Below the pieces are notes generated by a model. The model did no database searches. It worked only from the letters and a program-made list of their open reading frames with translations, and was not told where the DNA came from. This document shows positions 26,088 to 35,333 of a DNA stretch of 57,092 nt, in pieces. The position numbers were made by a program, and so were the translations under genes. The first letter of the stretch is position 1, and each line of letters begins with the position of its first letter. Location of the stretch: the NCBI GenBank assembly GCA_016234555.1, contig JACRBJ010000020.1, forward strand, positions 1-57,092, in the 5' to 3' direction. Origin of the DNA: Chloroflexota bacterium. GTDB lineage: Bacteria; Chloroflexota; Anaerolineae; Anaerolineales; Villigracilaceae.

Positions 26088-27818
26088 TTAGCCTGACATT
26101 CCCAATTCCATGGAAACCGGTTCGATTTGCACCAGCACATCCGAGCCGCCAAGCGCCTTGCTGAGTTCCTGCGCGGCTGTTTGCAGGATGATTTCGAATT
26201 GGGTGGAGGAACTGATCTTTGATGAAATTTCCGTTGTGACGCGTTCAATGTCCGCGCGGTGCTGCGTGGATTGAAGCAAAGTTGCGGTTTCAATTGCCAG
26301 TGACAGGCGTTCGGTCACTGCCCTGGCAATATCGGCATCGTCGCTGGTTAATTTGCGCCGCTTGCGGGCGCTCAAGTTTATTACGCCGATGACTCGTCCG
26401 CGCAGGCTGATGGGGATTGCCATGCTTGACGGCGCATCCTCGTCGTTGGAGGCGACCGGGGCGCCTTTTGCCATTGCCTCCTGGACATGTTCGTCTTCAA
26501 GGTGCTGCTCCAGGGGAAGCAACATGGAGTTTTCCAGTTTGTATCCAATCCCAAGGGAAGCGGGACGCATCACCTTCCAAGTTTCCTGGACTGTTTTGGC
26601 AAGCGCGCTTTGAGATTCAGCCAGCGCCTTTTTGGCATCTTCGAGGATAAGGGTGGTGTTTATGGCGGCTGATACCTGGTCTGCAAGCGTAATCAAAACC
26701 TCCATGTCATTTTGACCAAAGGCATTGGATTCGACGCTTTGCACGTCCAGCACGCCAATGGTACGCTGCCCATGCCGCAGTGGGAGCGTAATTTCAGAGT
26801 GGGTATCCGGAAGGTCCGGGTTGTCGAAGCGGGTTGGGTCGCTGCCGGTGTCAAGCGCAATGCGCGGCTGTCCCGTCGCTGTAACAAAGCCCACAATGTC
26901 GGTTTGACCAACCCGAAGTTTGTATCCGCGAGCCAGCATTTTTTTTCCGCCGGCGCTATTCGAAGCGCACAGGACTGCAAACTCCCGGCTCCCATCCAAA
27001 AGGAAGATGCCTGTGTGATAAACATTGAATTGTTCGCTGATGACCTGTGCGATGCGGGGCAGGAGTATGTCCAAATCCTGAATGGAGGCGATTGCGCGAT
27101 TGACCTGCGCCACCGCTTCCAACTGATGGGTGCGCCGAAGGCTGACTTGGGTGGCGGTTTCCAATTCGGCTGTACGCCGGTTCACGCGTTCTTCCAATGT
27201 TTGGTTAAGTTCCAGTAAGGCTTTGTTTGAAGCCAGTAAATTTTGTTCGCTTTTGGTTGCGCGGTTGATGGCATCTCTTAGATCGGTTGTGCTGAAATAG
27301 ATTAGTACTGCAATTACAATGAATATTAGGGATAGGTCGCGCGAAAATGGAATTGGCTCCTGGAAGTGCGGGCTTATAAATCCGTTCAGTTCGAGAATTG
27401 CAAGAACCCAAATTGCTCCGATGCTGAGGAGAATCACGAGACTTCCTATGCGCCAATTGATAACGATACTGGCAAGCAAACCAACTGAGATGTAGGCTAT
27501 GATGATTACGTCTCTTGCGCCGTCTGCTGTGTATGCTTGTATGCTAAGCCCCAGCCAACCGATAACCACTATGATCAATCCACTGGCGTTCAGGTTGCCC
27601 CTTCGTAATGTGTAAAGGGATAAAAACATAACGAAGATCAGGCTTATGACAACAATAATTGTCGTAGTGGCGTTTTCGTCTGCATTTGGGCCCAGATTGG
27701 GTATTAAGGCAGCTGTCAGCACTGCGATTACAACCCAGGCAAAGCCGTTAATGAACTTCGCGCGAAAATTACCTTCCTGGTTGTCGAATACCGGTGGGCT
27801 AAACAATCTTTTGATCAT
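26088..27818 (-). CDS. Membrane sensor 4: polytopic N-terminus, GAF cassette
   Basis: 576 aa. About six membrane helices with short loops (residues 25-185), a coiled coil (LLELNQTLEERVNRRTAEL), GAF (about 230-385; VYHTGIFLLDGSREF, LPDTHSEITLPL, IGVLDVQSV), shortened second GAF (IPISLRGRVIGVINL, LAIETATLLQ) and the tail (RADIERVTTEISSKI...TAAQELSKALGGSDVLVQI). No HAMP and no output domain. With no sizeable extracytoplasmic domain, it would sense through the membrane helices or GAF. Its first 20 bp overlap the end of the 74-aa small gene upstream. Confidence 0.91.
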   Translation of the reverse strand: MIKRLFSPPVFDNQEGNFRAKFINGFAWVVIAVLTAALIPNLGPNADENATTTIIVVISLIFVMFLSLYTLRRGNLNASGLIIVVIGWLGLSIQAYTADGARDVIIIAYISVGLLASIVINWRIGSLVILLSIGAIWVLAILELNGFISPHFQEPIPFSRDLSLIFIVIAVLIYFSTTDLRDAINRATKSEQNLLASNKALLELNQTLEERVNRRTAELETATQVSLRRTHQLEAVAQVNRAIASIQDLDILLPRIAQVISEQFNVYHTGIFLLDGSREFAVLCASNSAGGKKMLARGYKLRVGQTDIVGFVTATGQPRIALDTGSDPTRFDNPDLPDTHSEITLPLRHGQRTIGVLDVQSVESNAFGQNDMEVLITLADQVSAAINTTLILEDAKKALAESQSALAKTVQETWKVMRPASLGIGYKLENSMLLPLEQHLEDEHVQEAMAKGAPVASNDEDAPSSMAIPISLRGRVIGVINLSARKRRKLTSDDADIARAVTERLSLAIETATLLQSTQHRADIERVTTEISSKISSSTQFEIILQTAAQELSKALGGSDVLVQIEPVSMELGMSG

Positions 27819-28023
27819 TCAGTCTCCTAAGTTGCCCTTGAATTGAATTGTTCAAGATGCCGATGCTTGCGGAAATTTCACCAGTCGCCCGTCGTTGCTC
27901 CCCAGCAAGCAGGAGGGCGACATTTACCAGGACGACGAAAATCGCCATGCCCTGCGCCAGCCTGATAAGCGACGGATCGTTGTCTTCTGCATCTCTAAAA
28001 TAATCAAACAATCTAGAAAACAT
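27799..28023 (-). CDS. Small single-pass membrane protein resembling the end of an array sensor
   Basis: 74 aa; ATG 28023 has GGGAG upstream, and the 3' end overlaps the start of sensor 4 by 20 bp, as expected for a translated gene. A single hydrophobic helix (about 24-42, GMAIFVVLVNVALLLAG) is followed by EQRRATGEISASIGILNN. This resembles the end of sensor 5 (ENARLLVEAQRRA...IGEISARIGSLSN), and the corresponding DNA (27855-27925 against about 28145-28230) is also alike. It may be a remnant of a lost sensor copy whose last GAF helix became a membrane helix, or a kept small partner. No known family recognised. Confidence 0.6.
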   Translation of the reverse strand: MFSRLFDYFRDAEDNDPSLIRLAQGMAIFVVLVNVALLLAGEQRRATGEISASIGILNNSIQGQLRRLNDQKIV

Positions 28024-28040
28024 ATTGTTCTCCCAGGCTT

Positions 28041-29393
28041 CTACTTTCGCCTTGGCTTTTCGGTGGAAAGTTGAATGGCGATGTCCGTATCCGGTAAGGT
28101 ATTGCCCAACTCCTTTATCGCAGTTTGAAGCAGGTTCTCGACGTTGCTTAAACTGCCGATCCTTGCAGAAATTTCGCCAATCGCCCGTTCCTTTGCCGCC
28201 CGTCTTTGCGCCTCAACAAGCAGGCGGGCGTTTTCGAGAGCGATGGAGGTGCGCTCGGCGGTGGCGTGAGCAATATCGATTTCATCGTCTGTCCACATTC
28301 GGCTCGAATCTGTCGCGCTTAACTTCAAGGTTCCGATATGCGTGCCGCGCAAGATGAGCGGTACCGATAGGCTGTGCGCGCGCTGTCTGTCCGATGATCT
28401 TAGTTTTATCGTTTCAACGCCGTCGAAATAGTATCCTTCCACGGCTTCACTCGAGAGGAATTGCAGCCATTGCTGTTGACCTGTTTCGGCGGATGCCATC
28501 TCAGCCTGCGTAAGCGCCTCCTGAAGTTGCTGATAGAAGCGGGCGTTTTGAATGGCAATGCTCACCTGCTCGGTTAATATGGAAAGCAGGCTTATATCCT
28601 CCTGAGAGAATGCGCCGGCTTCCGTGCTTTGTACATCCAGGGCGCCGAATATCTCCGCGCCAACGCGGAGAGGCAGGGCAATCTCTGAGCGGGTATCTGG
28701 AAGTTCGGCAAGGCTCAGATACGCCGGGTCCATTCCAACATCGAGAGCGATGCGGGGCTGTCCCGCGTGGGTTACAAAACCTACGATCCCGGCTCCTCCG
28801 ATGCGCATGCGGTAGTTGTTTTCAACCAGTTTTTTGCCACCTTCGCTGTTTGCTGCCGTAAGAACGGCGTATTCCCTGGCGGGGTCCAACAGGAAGATGC
28901 CCACATGATAATAGCCAAATTGCTCTGAGATGATTTGTGTAATGCGGGGCAGTAACTCGTTCAGCGCCTGTATGGTGCTGATGGAGCGCGTTATGTGGGC
29001 GATTGCCTCCAGTTGCGAGGTGCGGTGTTGATTACGCTGGTTGGCAGCCACCAGTTCGGCAGTGCGTTCGTCCGCGTATCGTTCGAGGTTTAGCTGGTTG
29101 TTTTTTAGCTCATTTTCGTGTTGACGCAGTTGCTCGTTGGCGTCAGTCAATAAGTCCTGCTTGTGACCTGCATACCTTGCAAGCAGCCCAATCACGATTG
29201 GCGCAGTGTCCACGATCCATAGCAGGGGATCGGTAAGCTGTATATGGACCAGACTGGCAATATTGAACGGGAGACCGGAAAATATAACCTCCAAAACAGT
29301 GCCAATGAGCGGAAATGTGAACCCGAAAGCCGCACCGAAAATGGTGTAGCGCTGGGTTGCATTAAGTCGCGGTTGGTTTGGTTGACTGTTCAC
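28041..29393 (-). CDS. Membrane sensor 5: short N-terminus with two TM helices, GAF cassette
   Basis: 450 aa, the smallest array sensor. Two hydrophobic segments (about 18-42 and 55-80), coiled coil (NEQLRQHENELKNNQLNLE), GAF (about 125-285; YYHVGIFLLDPAREY, LPDTRSEIALPL, FGALDVQST), a linker containing EGYYFDGVETIKL, shortened GAF (VPLILRGTHIGTLKL, ALENARLLVE) and the tail (AKERAIGEISARI...TAIKELGNTLPDTDIAIQL). No output domain. Its minimal form suggests the GAF cassette is the functional core of the family and the N-termini are exchangeable. Confidence 0.91.
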   Translation of the reverse strand: MNSQPNQPRLNATQRYTIFGAAFGFTFPLIGTVLEVIFSGLPFNIASLVHIQLTDPLLWIVDTAPIVIGLLARYAGHKQDLLTDANEQLRQHENELKNNQLNLERYADERTAELVAANQRNQHRTSQLEAIAHITRSISTIQALNELLPRITQIISEQFGYYHVGIFLLDPAREYAVLTAANSEGGKKLVENNYRMRIGGAGIVGFVTHAGQPRIALDVGMDPAYLSLAELPDTRSEIALPLRVGAEIFGALDVQSTEAGAFSQEDISLLSILTEQVSIAIQNARFYQQLQEALTQAEMASAETGQQQWLQFLSSEAVEGYYFDGVETIKLRSSDRQRAHSLSVPLILRGTHIGTLKLSATDSSRMWTDDEIDIAHATAERTSIALENARLLVEAQRRAAKERAIGEISARIGSLSNVENLLQTAIKELGNTLPDTDIAIQLSTEKPRRK

Positions 29394-29432
29394 AACATAT
29401 ACCTCAAAAGTTCATGCCGGTTCTTTTGGAGC

Positions 29433-31115
29433 TCATTCGCGGGTGTTTTCAATTTCGATGGATACCTGGGCGCCGCCGATTTGCTTGCCCAGTTCCCGCA
29501 CGGCAGTTTTCAGGATCATTTCGATCTGTGAACTGGCGCTGATTCTGGATGAGATTTCGCCGATTGCGCGTTCCTTTTCGGCGGCGGTTCGACTTTCAGC
29601 CAGCAGGCGGGCATTTTCTATGGAAAGCGCGGCGCGTTCCACAATGGCGGTGACAATATCCATTTCATCGCTGGTCCAGTTGCGCTCGTTGTCAGCCTTG
29701 ACGCTGAGCATGCCCACGACCTCGCCGCGCAGTTTTACCGGTATGGTCATCTGGGAATCTCTGTCATTAATGTACACACTTCCTGAATTAATCACTTCCG
29801 CTGCACCAGGCAATGACATTGGCTCTGTGTAAAGATTTGCGCTCATTCCAAGCCGGTGCACGCCGGCAATTTGCTGGGCATTGGTGAAATTTTTCCAGCC
29901 CGTTTGCAGGTTCCGCCGGTAGAGCATTTCGGCTTCGATCAGGCTCTTTTGAGTTTCCTCATAAAGACGGGCATTCGTAATTGCCACCGACACCTGGTCT
30001 GCCAATGTGATCAGTATTTCAATATCTTCGCGGGTGAATGCGTTTGGTTCGGTGCTTTGTATGTCGAGAACGCCGATGAGTTGACCTCCTGCCTGAAGGA
30101 GGGGAAGCGCCATTTCCGAGCGGGTATCCGGGAGGTCGGGATTGTTGAAATAGATTGCATCAGACCCTGTGTCCAACGCAATACGTGGCTTCCCCATACT
30201 GGCAACATGTCCCACAATGCCGACCTGTCCCACGCGCAGTTTGTGATTGCGCTCGAGCATTCTTTGTCCGCCTTCGCTGTTTGCAGCGCTTAGTATGGCG
30301 AAATCCCTGTTCGTATCGAGCAGGAAAATGCCCACATGATAATAACCGAAGTGCTGGCTGATCGCCTGTGTGACCTGGGGAAGAAGGTCTTGCAGGTTCT
30401 GTGTGGATATGATGGCGTGTGTTACCTGGGCAATTGCCTGGAACATCTGGGCGCGGTGTTCGTTGGTTTTATTGGCTTCCGCCAGGTCTTCCGTCCTCTT
30501 ATTCACCCGTTGTTCCAGCAAGACGTTCTCCTGTTGCATCAGACCTAAAAAGGCCTGGGCGCGAAGATGCGCCTTGCCAAATTCATTCTGAGTCAGGCGG
30601 ATCCCGTTTATTATCAAGACAGCCAAAAGCAGCACCGCCATACTTCCACTTACCCAGATTTCAACGCCGCCTTCCGGCAAGTCGGGATTGGTGATGGCCA
30701 TTGCTCCGCTTATAACCAGCCAGCCGTAAATCAGGTAGGAAAGCATTGTCAAACCGGTAACCACCCAGCCAGCTCTCCATGTAAACAACAGGGATGCCAT
30801 GGTAATGGCTCCCAGCATGAATATACGGGAATCGCCCCAAATTCCTGTTTCGATCAACCCCGATATCCCAAGTATAAATATTAACGAGATAAAGAGACCG
30901 GCTTTGATCGAATGCGGAAAATTGATGATGGTCACAAGCAGCAATGTGAGGTACAGTCCGATATAGATGGCTGTGTAGACCGTCGCCGAAGCCGTCAATA
31001 TGCCGGTCAGCAGCGCAAACAGCCCAAATATGCACGCTCCGATCAGGGTGATCCGCAGGAAGCCGGCGCGCCAGTTTGTATATGAAAACTCCATGTTGTC
31101 AGGTGATTGATTCAT
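29433..31115 (-). CDS. Membrane sensor 6: polytopic N-terminus, GAF cassette
   Basis: 560 aa. Five or six membrane helices (about 20-195), coiled coil (LLEQRVNKRTEDLAEANK), GAF (about 235-395; YYHVGIFLLDTNRDF, LPDTRSEMALPL, IGVLDIQST), shortened GAF (IPVKLRGEVVGMLSV, SIENARLLAE) and the tail (EKERAIGEISSRI...TAVRELGKQIGGAQVSIEI). No output domain. Same architecture as sensors 4, 8, 10 and 11. It follows sensor 7 after 96 bp, one of the wider gaps in the array. That gap is AT-rich and could hold an internal promoter, but no good -35/-10 pair is seen. Confidence 0.91.
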   Translation of the reverse strand: MNQSPDNMEFSYTNWRAGFLRITLIGACIFGLFALLTGILTASATVYTAIYIGLYLTLLLVTIINFPHSIKAGLFISLIFILGISGLIETGIWGDSRIFMLGAITMASLLFTWRAGWVVTGLTMLSYLIYGWLVISGAMAITNPDLPEGGVEIWVSGSMAVLLLAVLIINGIRLTQNEFGKAHLRAQAFLGLMQQENVLLEQRVNKRTEDLAEANKTNEHRAQMFQAIAQVTHAIISTQNLQDLLPQVTQAISQHFGYYHVGIFLLDTNRDFAILSAANSEGGQRMLERNHKLRVGQVGIVGHVASMGKPRIALDTGSDAIYFNNPDLPDTRSEMALPLLQAGGQLIGVLDIQSTEPNAFTREDIEILITLADQVSVAITNARLYEETQKSLIEAEMLYRRNLQTGWKNFTNAQQIAGVHRLGMSANLYTEPMSLPGAAEVINSGSVYINDRDSQMTIPVKLRGEVVGMLSVKADNERNWTSDEMDIVTAIVERAALSIENARLLAESRTAAEKERAIGEISSRISASSQIEMILKTAVRELGKQIGGAQVSIEIENTRE

Positions 31116-31211
31116 TTCACGGTAATCCGGGTTATAAACATCGGTCTGATAAATAAAAGTCTGCTTTCTTTATGCAATTCCGGTTGGTGCAATTAACATT
31201 GTATAGCATCT

Positions 31212-33581
31212 TTATTCTTCATTAATTGAAGAAGCATTGTCGTTATTAATTTGCAAGATTACTTCCGTGTTGCCGAGGACGCGCTCTATTTCTTCCGCGG
31301 TTACGTGCAGAATATTTCCAATGTTCGAGACGGAGCCGATGCGCGCGGTTGCGTCGAAAATTGCGCGTTCCTTCATCGCGCGTCGCTGACTTTCTTCGAG
31401 CAGGCGGGCGTTTTCCAATGTGATTCCTGCGCGGTTGGCGGCTGCCTGCGCAATTGTGGTCTCCTCGGCTGTCCAGAGATGATCCGGGTCCTCGTGTTCC
31501 AATCCGATGACACCGATGATCTGATTTAACACCATCAAGGGAACCATGAGGGTCGTTCCCTGCTTGTCGTTTTCCCGCACAACGACGGGTTCTCCATATT
31601 CCAGTTGCTTTAACATGCTGGCCGGCAGGTTTTGTGGAATGGGGCGCACCTGGATACCGTCGTATTCATACGCGGGACGTTCATATTGATTGATGGTGGA
31701 TCGCCATGCGCCCTGGGTTTGCAGGTTGTAGGTTTTGTTTAGTTCGGCTAATGCATTTTCCACCTGCTCCACAAGTTGGGCGTTCTCGATGGCGGCGGCT
31801 AGTTGGTCCGCAAGCAACTGGAGGGCTTTAATATCATGCTCGCTAAAAGCCGACTGCGCGTCCGCATGAATATCCAGCGCGCCAGTGATAATGCTGCGGC
31901 TGCGCAGGGGAAGAACGATCTCGGAGCGGGTCTGCGGCAGGAACGGGCTTCGAGAGCGCATTGCGGCTGTTTCAATATCCAGGGCAACGTCGGCCTGTCC
32001 TGTCCTGGTCACGCTGCCAACGAGACTCTCCTGACCCACCCTTAGTTTGTAGCCTTGCTCGATCATCTGGCTTGCGGCTGCACCACTGGCGGCGCGTAGT
32101 ATGGCATACTCTCCGCGTTCGTCCACAAGGAAGATGCCCACATGGTAGTACCTGAACCGTTCACAGATCAAGTTCGCGGACACGCTTAGAAGAGTGTCTA
32201 TGTTGTGAATAATGGTAATTTCGCGCGCAACCTCTGCAATCGTCTCCAACTCAAGAGAGCGGCGTTCAAGATCCCGGGAGCGGTCTGCCACTTTGGTTTC
32301 CAAGGTCTCGAAGGCCTGCGCCAGTTCATCCGACATTTGATTGAATGCTTCCGCCAGGTCTTCAATCTCGTCTCGTGTATGGATTTCGATGGGTTGGGTT
32401 AATTTGCCTTCTGTCAGTTTCAATTTTTCAGCCGATAGCTGGCTCGCGTATTCGGTCAGGTGGCGAAGGGGAGTGGTGATGGAGCGGGTAAGCACATAAA
32501 GAAGAGCGCCAAAAACGATGAGTGTCAAGCCCGCATAAAAAATGAGGGTGTTTTGCGGTGAGGAGGCTTTCTGGAGAAGTTCATCTCGAGGAAATGCCAG
32601 CGCCAATGACCACCCTGTTTCCAGTCCAACAGGGGCATATGCAACAAACAGGGAATTCCCCTGCGGGTCCGTCGCTTCGGCGAAACCGGCGTTTCCTGCC
32701 TGCATCGAATTGGTCAGTTCTGCCCAATCCCGGGCGCTTGGCGAATGCGCGACATCGAGCATGTAGGTTACCATTGGCTCGTAGTTTCCTCCTGCATTTT
32801 CGCCGATTCCCAGAACCTTGCTATGAGAATCCAGCAAAAAGGCGTAACCTCGCTGCCCGACTTCTATTTCATTTACGATTTCCTGAATCTGTGAAAAGGC
32901 GATATCGGCTGTTGCCACGCCCTTGAACTTGCCTGCCTCGTCAAAAAACGGGGCACTCCAGGTCACCATCCAGATATTGCCACCGCCGTCATCAAAATAT
33001 GGCGGCGACAATACCGGTTTGCCGGTGGCTTTGGGCAGGCTGTACCATTGCCTGTTGAAATAGTTATACTCCGGGGTTCCCAACTGGGTGAACAACAATT
33101 CGGTTCCCACATCCCGGTTGTAATACGGCGACCAATAGTAAAGGTCAGGTTGGAACTGGTTGGGTTCGTAAGCGATGGTGGAACCAAACACTTGTTCGTT
33201 GCGCACCAGGGTGTTACGAATAACGTTGCGGATGCCTTCTTCGTCGTAGTTCATGACCTCTGCAGCGGCAGCCAGGTCTATTGCGGCGCCTCTCGTCCAG
33301 ATCAAATAGGCTTGGATCAATTCGGCTCTTGATTTTGTCTGAGCATTCAATTCGCTTTTCAGGGTCTCGACCAACGCCTCCTGCGTTGCTCTTACGCTTA
33401 GGAATGTGGACACCATGAACGCAAGCGCCAGCAGGATGATCGTGAATAGCGGCAGTTTGATCCCCAGGTTCAACCTGCGTTTGAAGAACCCGCCGGGCAA
33501 CGACTGGGTTATCCAAAGGTCTTTCCTGGGAGTGGTGGGCGCATCCGAGGCGGATGAGGTGGGGGTGGGAGGGGTGCTCAT
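31212..33581 (-). CDS. Membrane sensor 7: dCache, HAMP, GAF cassette
   Basis: 789 aa. TM1 (about 43-65), extracytoplasmic double-Cache domain (70-345; YYWSPYYNRDVG, FNRQWYSLPKATGKPVLSPPY, VTWSAPFFDEAGKFKGVATADI), TM2 (about 350-370), HAMP (370-430), GAF (455-610; YYHVGIFLVDERGEY, LPQTRSEIVLPL, ITGALDIHA), linker YEYDGIQVRPIPQNL, shortened GAF (VPLMVLNQIIGVIGL, TLENARLLEE) and the tail (MKERAIFDATARI...VTAEEIERVLGNTEVILQI). No output domain. dCache domains of this kind bind amino acids, amines or organic acids in chemoreceptors. Starts 12 bp after sensor 8. Confidence 0.92.
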   Translation of the reverse strand: MSTPPTPTSSASDAPTTPRKDLWITQSLPGGFFKRRLNLGIKLPLFTIILLALAFMVSTFLSVRATQEALVETLKSELNAQTKSRAELIQAYLIWTRGAAIDLAAAAEVMNYDEEGIRNVIRNTLVRNEQVFGSTIAYEPNQFQPDLYYWSPYYNRDVGTELLFTQLGTPEYNYFNRQWYSLPKATGKPVLSPPYFDDGGGNIWMVTWSAPFFDEAGKFKGVATADIAFSQIQEIVNEIEVGQRGYAFLLDSHSKVLGIGENAGGNYEPMVTYMLDVAHSPSARDWAELTNSMQAGNAGFAEATDPQGNSLFVAYAPVGLETGWSLALAFPRDELLQKASSPQNTLIFYAGLTLIVFGALLYVLTRSITTPLRHLTEYASQLSAEKLKLTEGKLTQPIEIHTRDEIEDLAEAFNQMSDELAQAFETLETKVADRSRDLERRSLELETIAEVAREITIIHNIDTLLSVSANLICERFRYYHVGIFLVDERGEYAILRAASGAAASQMIEQGYKLRVGQESLVGSVTRTGQADVALDIETAAMRSRSPFLPQTRSEIVLPLRSRSIITGALDIHADAQSAFSEHDIKALQLLADQLAAAIENAQLVEQVENALAELNKTYNLQTQGAWRSTINQYERPAYEYDGIQVRPIPQNLPASMLKQLEYGEPVVVRENDKQGTTLMVPLMVLNQIIGVIGLEHEDPDHLWTAEETTIAQAAANRAGITLENARLLEESQRRAMKERAIFDATARIGSVSNIGNILHVTAEEIERVLGNTEVILQINNDNASSINEE

Positions 33582-33593
33582 GTGGATTTTCCT

Positions 33594-35327
33594 CTAATCC
33601 GTCACAAAGTTCTGGGCGGGCGCATCATCCTCTGGGAAGGCTTCAAGCTGGATGAATGTACGGGTTGCGCCCAACGTGCGCCCAAGCTCTTCGATGGTTG
33701 TCTGCAAAATGCGGTCGAAATTGGTCGAGGCGCCGATTTGCGAGGTGATGTGCGCTATGGCTTCCTCCTGTTTCGCGCGGCGGTTTGCCTCTTCGAACAG
33801 GCGGGCGTTTTCCAATGCAAATGCGGCTCTATCCGAAATGGATTGCACCACTGTTATTTCATCCTCGGTCCAGCTTCTGGTCAATTCGGCGGCTTCAACA
33901 TGGATGATGCCTATGATCTGGTCGCGGAACTTGACGGGGACGGTCAAGGTGGGCGGGGTATCCCCGGAGGGCTGATCCTCTATCACCGTCTCGCCGCTCG
34001 AGAGGGCTTTTTCCACGATTGCGTTATTTATGGAGGAGACGGCTGATATGGTCCCATCGACATTGAAGGAGTATCCGCCTTGACCCTGCCTGCGATTTGG
34101 CTGGAGACCAGCACGGTTGCCCCGGCTGTATGAGGAAACCTTAAACCCGCCTGCTTCGTTCTTCGACACGTTTTCGGCGGCAAGCGCAATCTGGTTGGCG
34201 AGTATACTTAAAAGGTCCGCATCTTCCTCCTTGAATGCGGATGGCATGACGCTTTGCAAGTCCAGCACGCCGATGACCTGTGAGCCGTATTTCATGGGGA
34301 TCGCCATTTCCGACCGTGTTCCGGGAAGGTCGGGATTGTTAAAGAAGACCGCGTCTGCGCCTGTATCGAGCGCAATTCGCGGCTGCCCACTCTGGGCAAC
34401 GTATCCCACAATGCCTGTGCCGCCGACCTTTAGTTGGTGGTGACGCTCGAGCATGCGTTGACCTCCCGGACTGTTCGCTGCGCGCAGCACGGCATATTGA
34501 CGGTTTTCGTCGAGGAGGAATATGCCAACATGGTAGAAGTTGAGTTTGGCGCTGATGATTTGAGTGATGCGCCTCAGCAAGTCCTCGATCTGCTGTTCGA
34601 GGCTTGAGGAGATATCCTGCGATATTTCCATGATCGACAACAGCCGCGCCGAACGTTCCTGCATCTTCAAGTCGGCTTCGTTCAATTCGCGGCTGCGCGC
34701 CGCCAGGCGGTTTTCCAGGGCTTGGTTGTTCGCCTGAAGTTCCAGTCTTTTGTTGATTTGTTCGTCCCTGGTTTCCGCGGCAAGGCGCAGAAGCGAGTAA
34801 TGCCTGTTGAAGACAGCGATAATGGCAGCCATTATTACGGCAAAGAAAAATGAATTGAGATAAACGTATGAAGTGGTTGTCCCAAATTGGTTGGGCAGGC
34901 GCCCGTATATTTCGGCTATTCCCGTGGCGGCAAATGTGGCAACCATAAGAATTGCCAGGATGATTGGAATCAGCAAATTCCTTCTTCTCTGAATATTTGC
35001 GATCAGGAAAAGCCCCAAATTGCCCATCCAAAGCAGGTCGTGTGTGCCAGCCCCCTCAACGATGGTCACGGCGCATATCGTAAAGGCTGCGACTGTTGGG
35101 AAAAAGATCGAATGGTTATGGCGTCCCTGGGACACCTGGTACAACGTAAAAAAGCCGACGACGTTGGTGGTCAGCAGGGCGACGATTGTTGTGGGATTTC
35201 GATAGAACAGGAGCAGCAGCATTGTTGACAGCGTTCCAAGCGACAGGGCAACCATGATCTCGGCGCGCTGCCCCAGATTGTCGTCGGAGTAACGTTTCAA
35301 CAAATAATTTAGAAGTCTGTCCAGCAT
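33594..35327 (-). CDS. Membrane sensor 8: polytopic N-terminus, GAF cassette
   Basis: 577 aa. About six membrane helices (20-190; EIMVALSLGTLSTMLLLLFYR onward), coiled coil, GAF (about 235-395; FYHVGIFLLDENRQY, LPGTRSEMAIPM, IGVLDLQSV), a longer linker (SYSFNVDGTISAVS), shortened GAF (VPVKFRDQIIGIIHV, ALENARLFEE) and the tail (KQEEAIAHITSQI...TTIEELGRTLGATRTFIQL). No output domain. It is separated from sensor 9 by 6 bp. The GAF domains lack the NKxFDE motif of cyclic-nucleotide-binding GAFs and an obvious chromophore cysteine, so ligand type is open. Confidence 0.91.
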   Translation of the reverse strand: MLDRLLNYLLKRYSDDNLGQRAEIMVALSLGTLSTMLLLLFYRNPTTIVALLTTNVVGFFTLYQVSQGRHNHSIFFPTVAAFTICAVTIVEGAGTHDLLWMGNLGLFLIANIQRRRNLLIPIILAILMVATFAATGIAEIYGRLPNQFGTTTSYVYLNSFFFAVIMAAIIAVFNRHYSLLRLAAETRDEQINKRLELQANNQALENRLAARSRELNEADLKMQERSARLLSIMEISQDISSSLEQQIEDLLRRITQIISAKLNFYHVGIFLLDENRQYAVLRAANSPGGQRMLERHHQLKVGGTGIVGYVAQSGQPRIALDTGADAVFFNNPDLPGTRSEMAIPMKYGSQVIGVLDLQSVMPSAFKEEDADLLSILANQIALAAENVSKNEAGGFKVSSYSRGNRAGLQPNRRQGQGGYSFNVDGTISAVSSINNAIVEKALSSGETVIEDQPSGDTPPTLTVPVKFRDQIIGIIHVEAAELTRSWTEDEITVVQSISDRAAFALENARLFEEANRRAKQEEAIAHITSQIGASTNFDRILQTTIEELGRTLGATRTFIQLEAFPEDDAPAQNFVTD

Positions 35328-35333
35328 GTTGTC

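Noticed and set aside
31116..31211. Internal promoter between sensors 7 and 6
   Set aside because: The gap is AT-rich and contains TATACAAT-like strings, but no -35 and -10 pair with suitable spacing was convincing.
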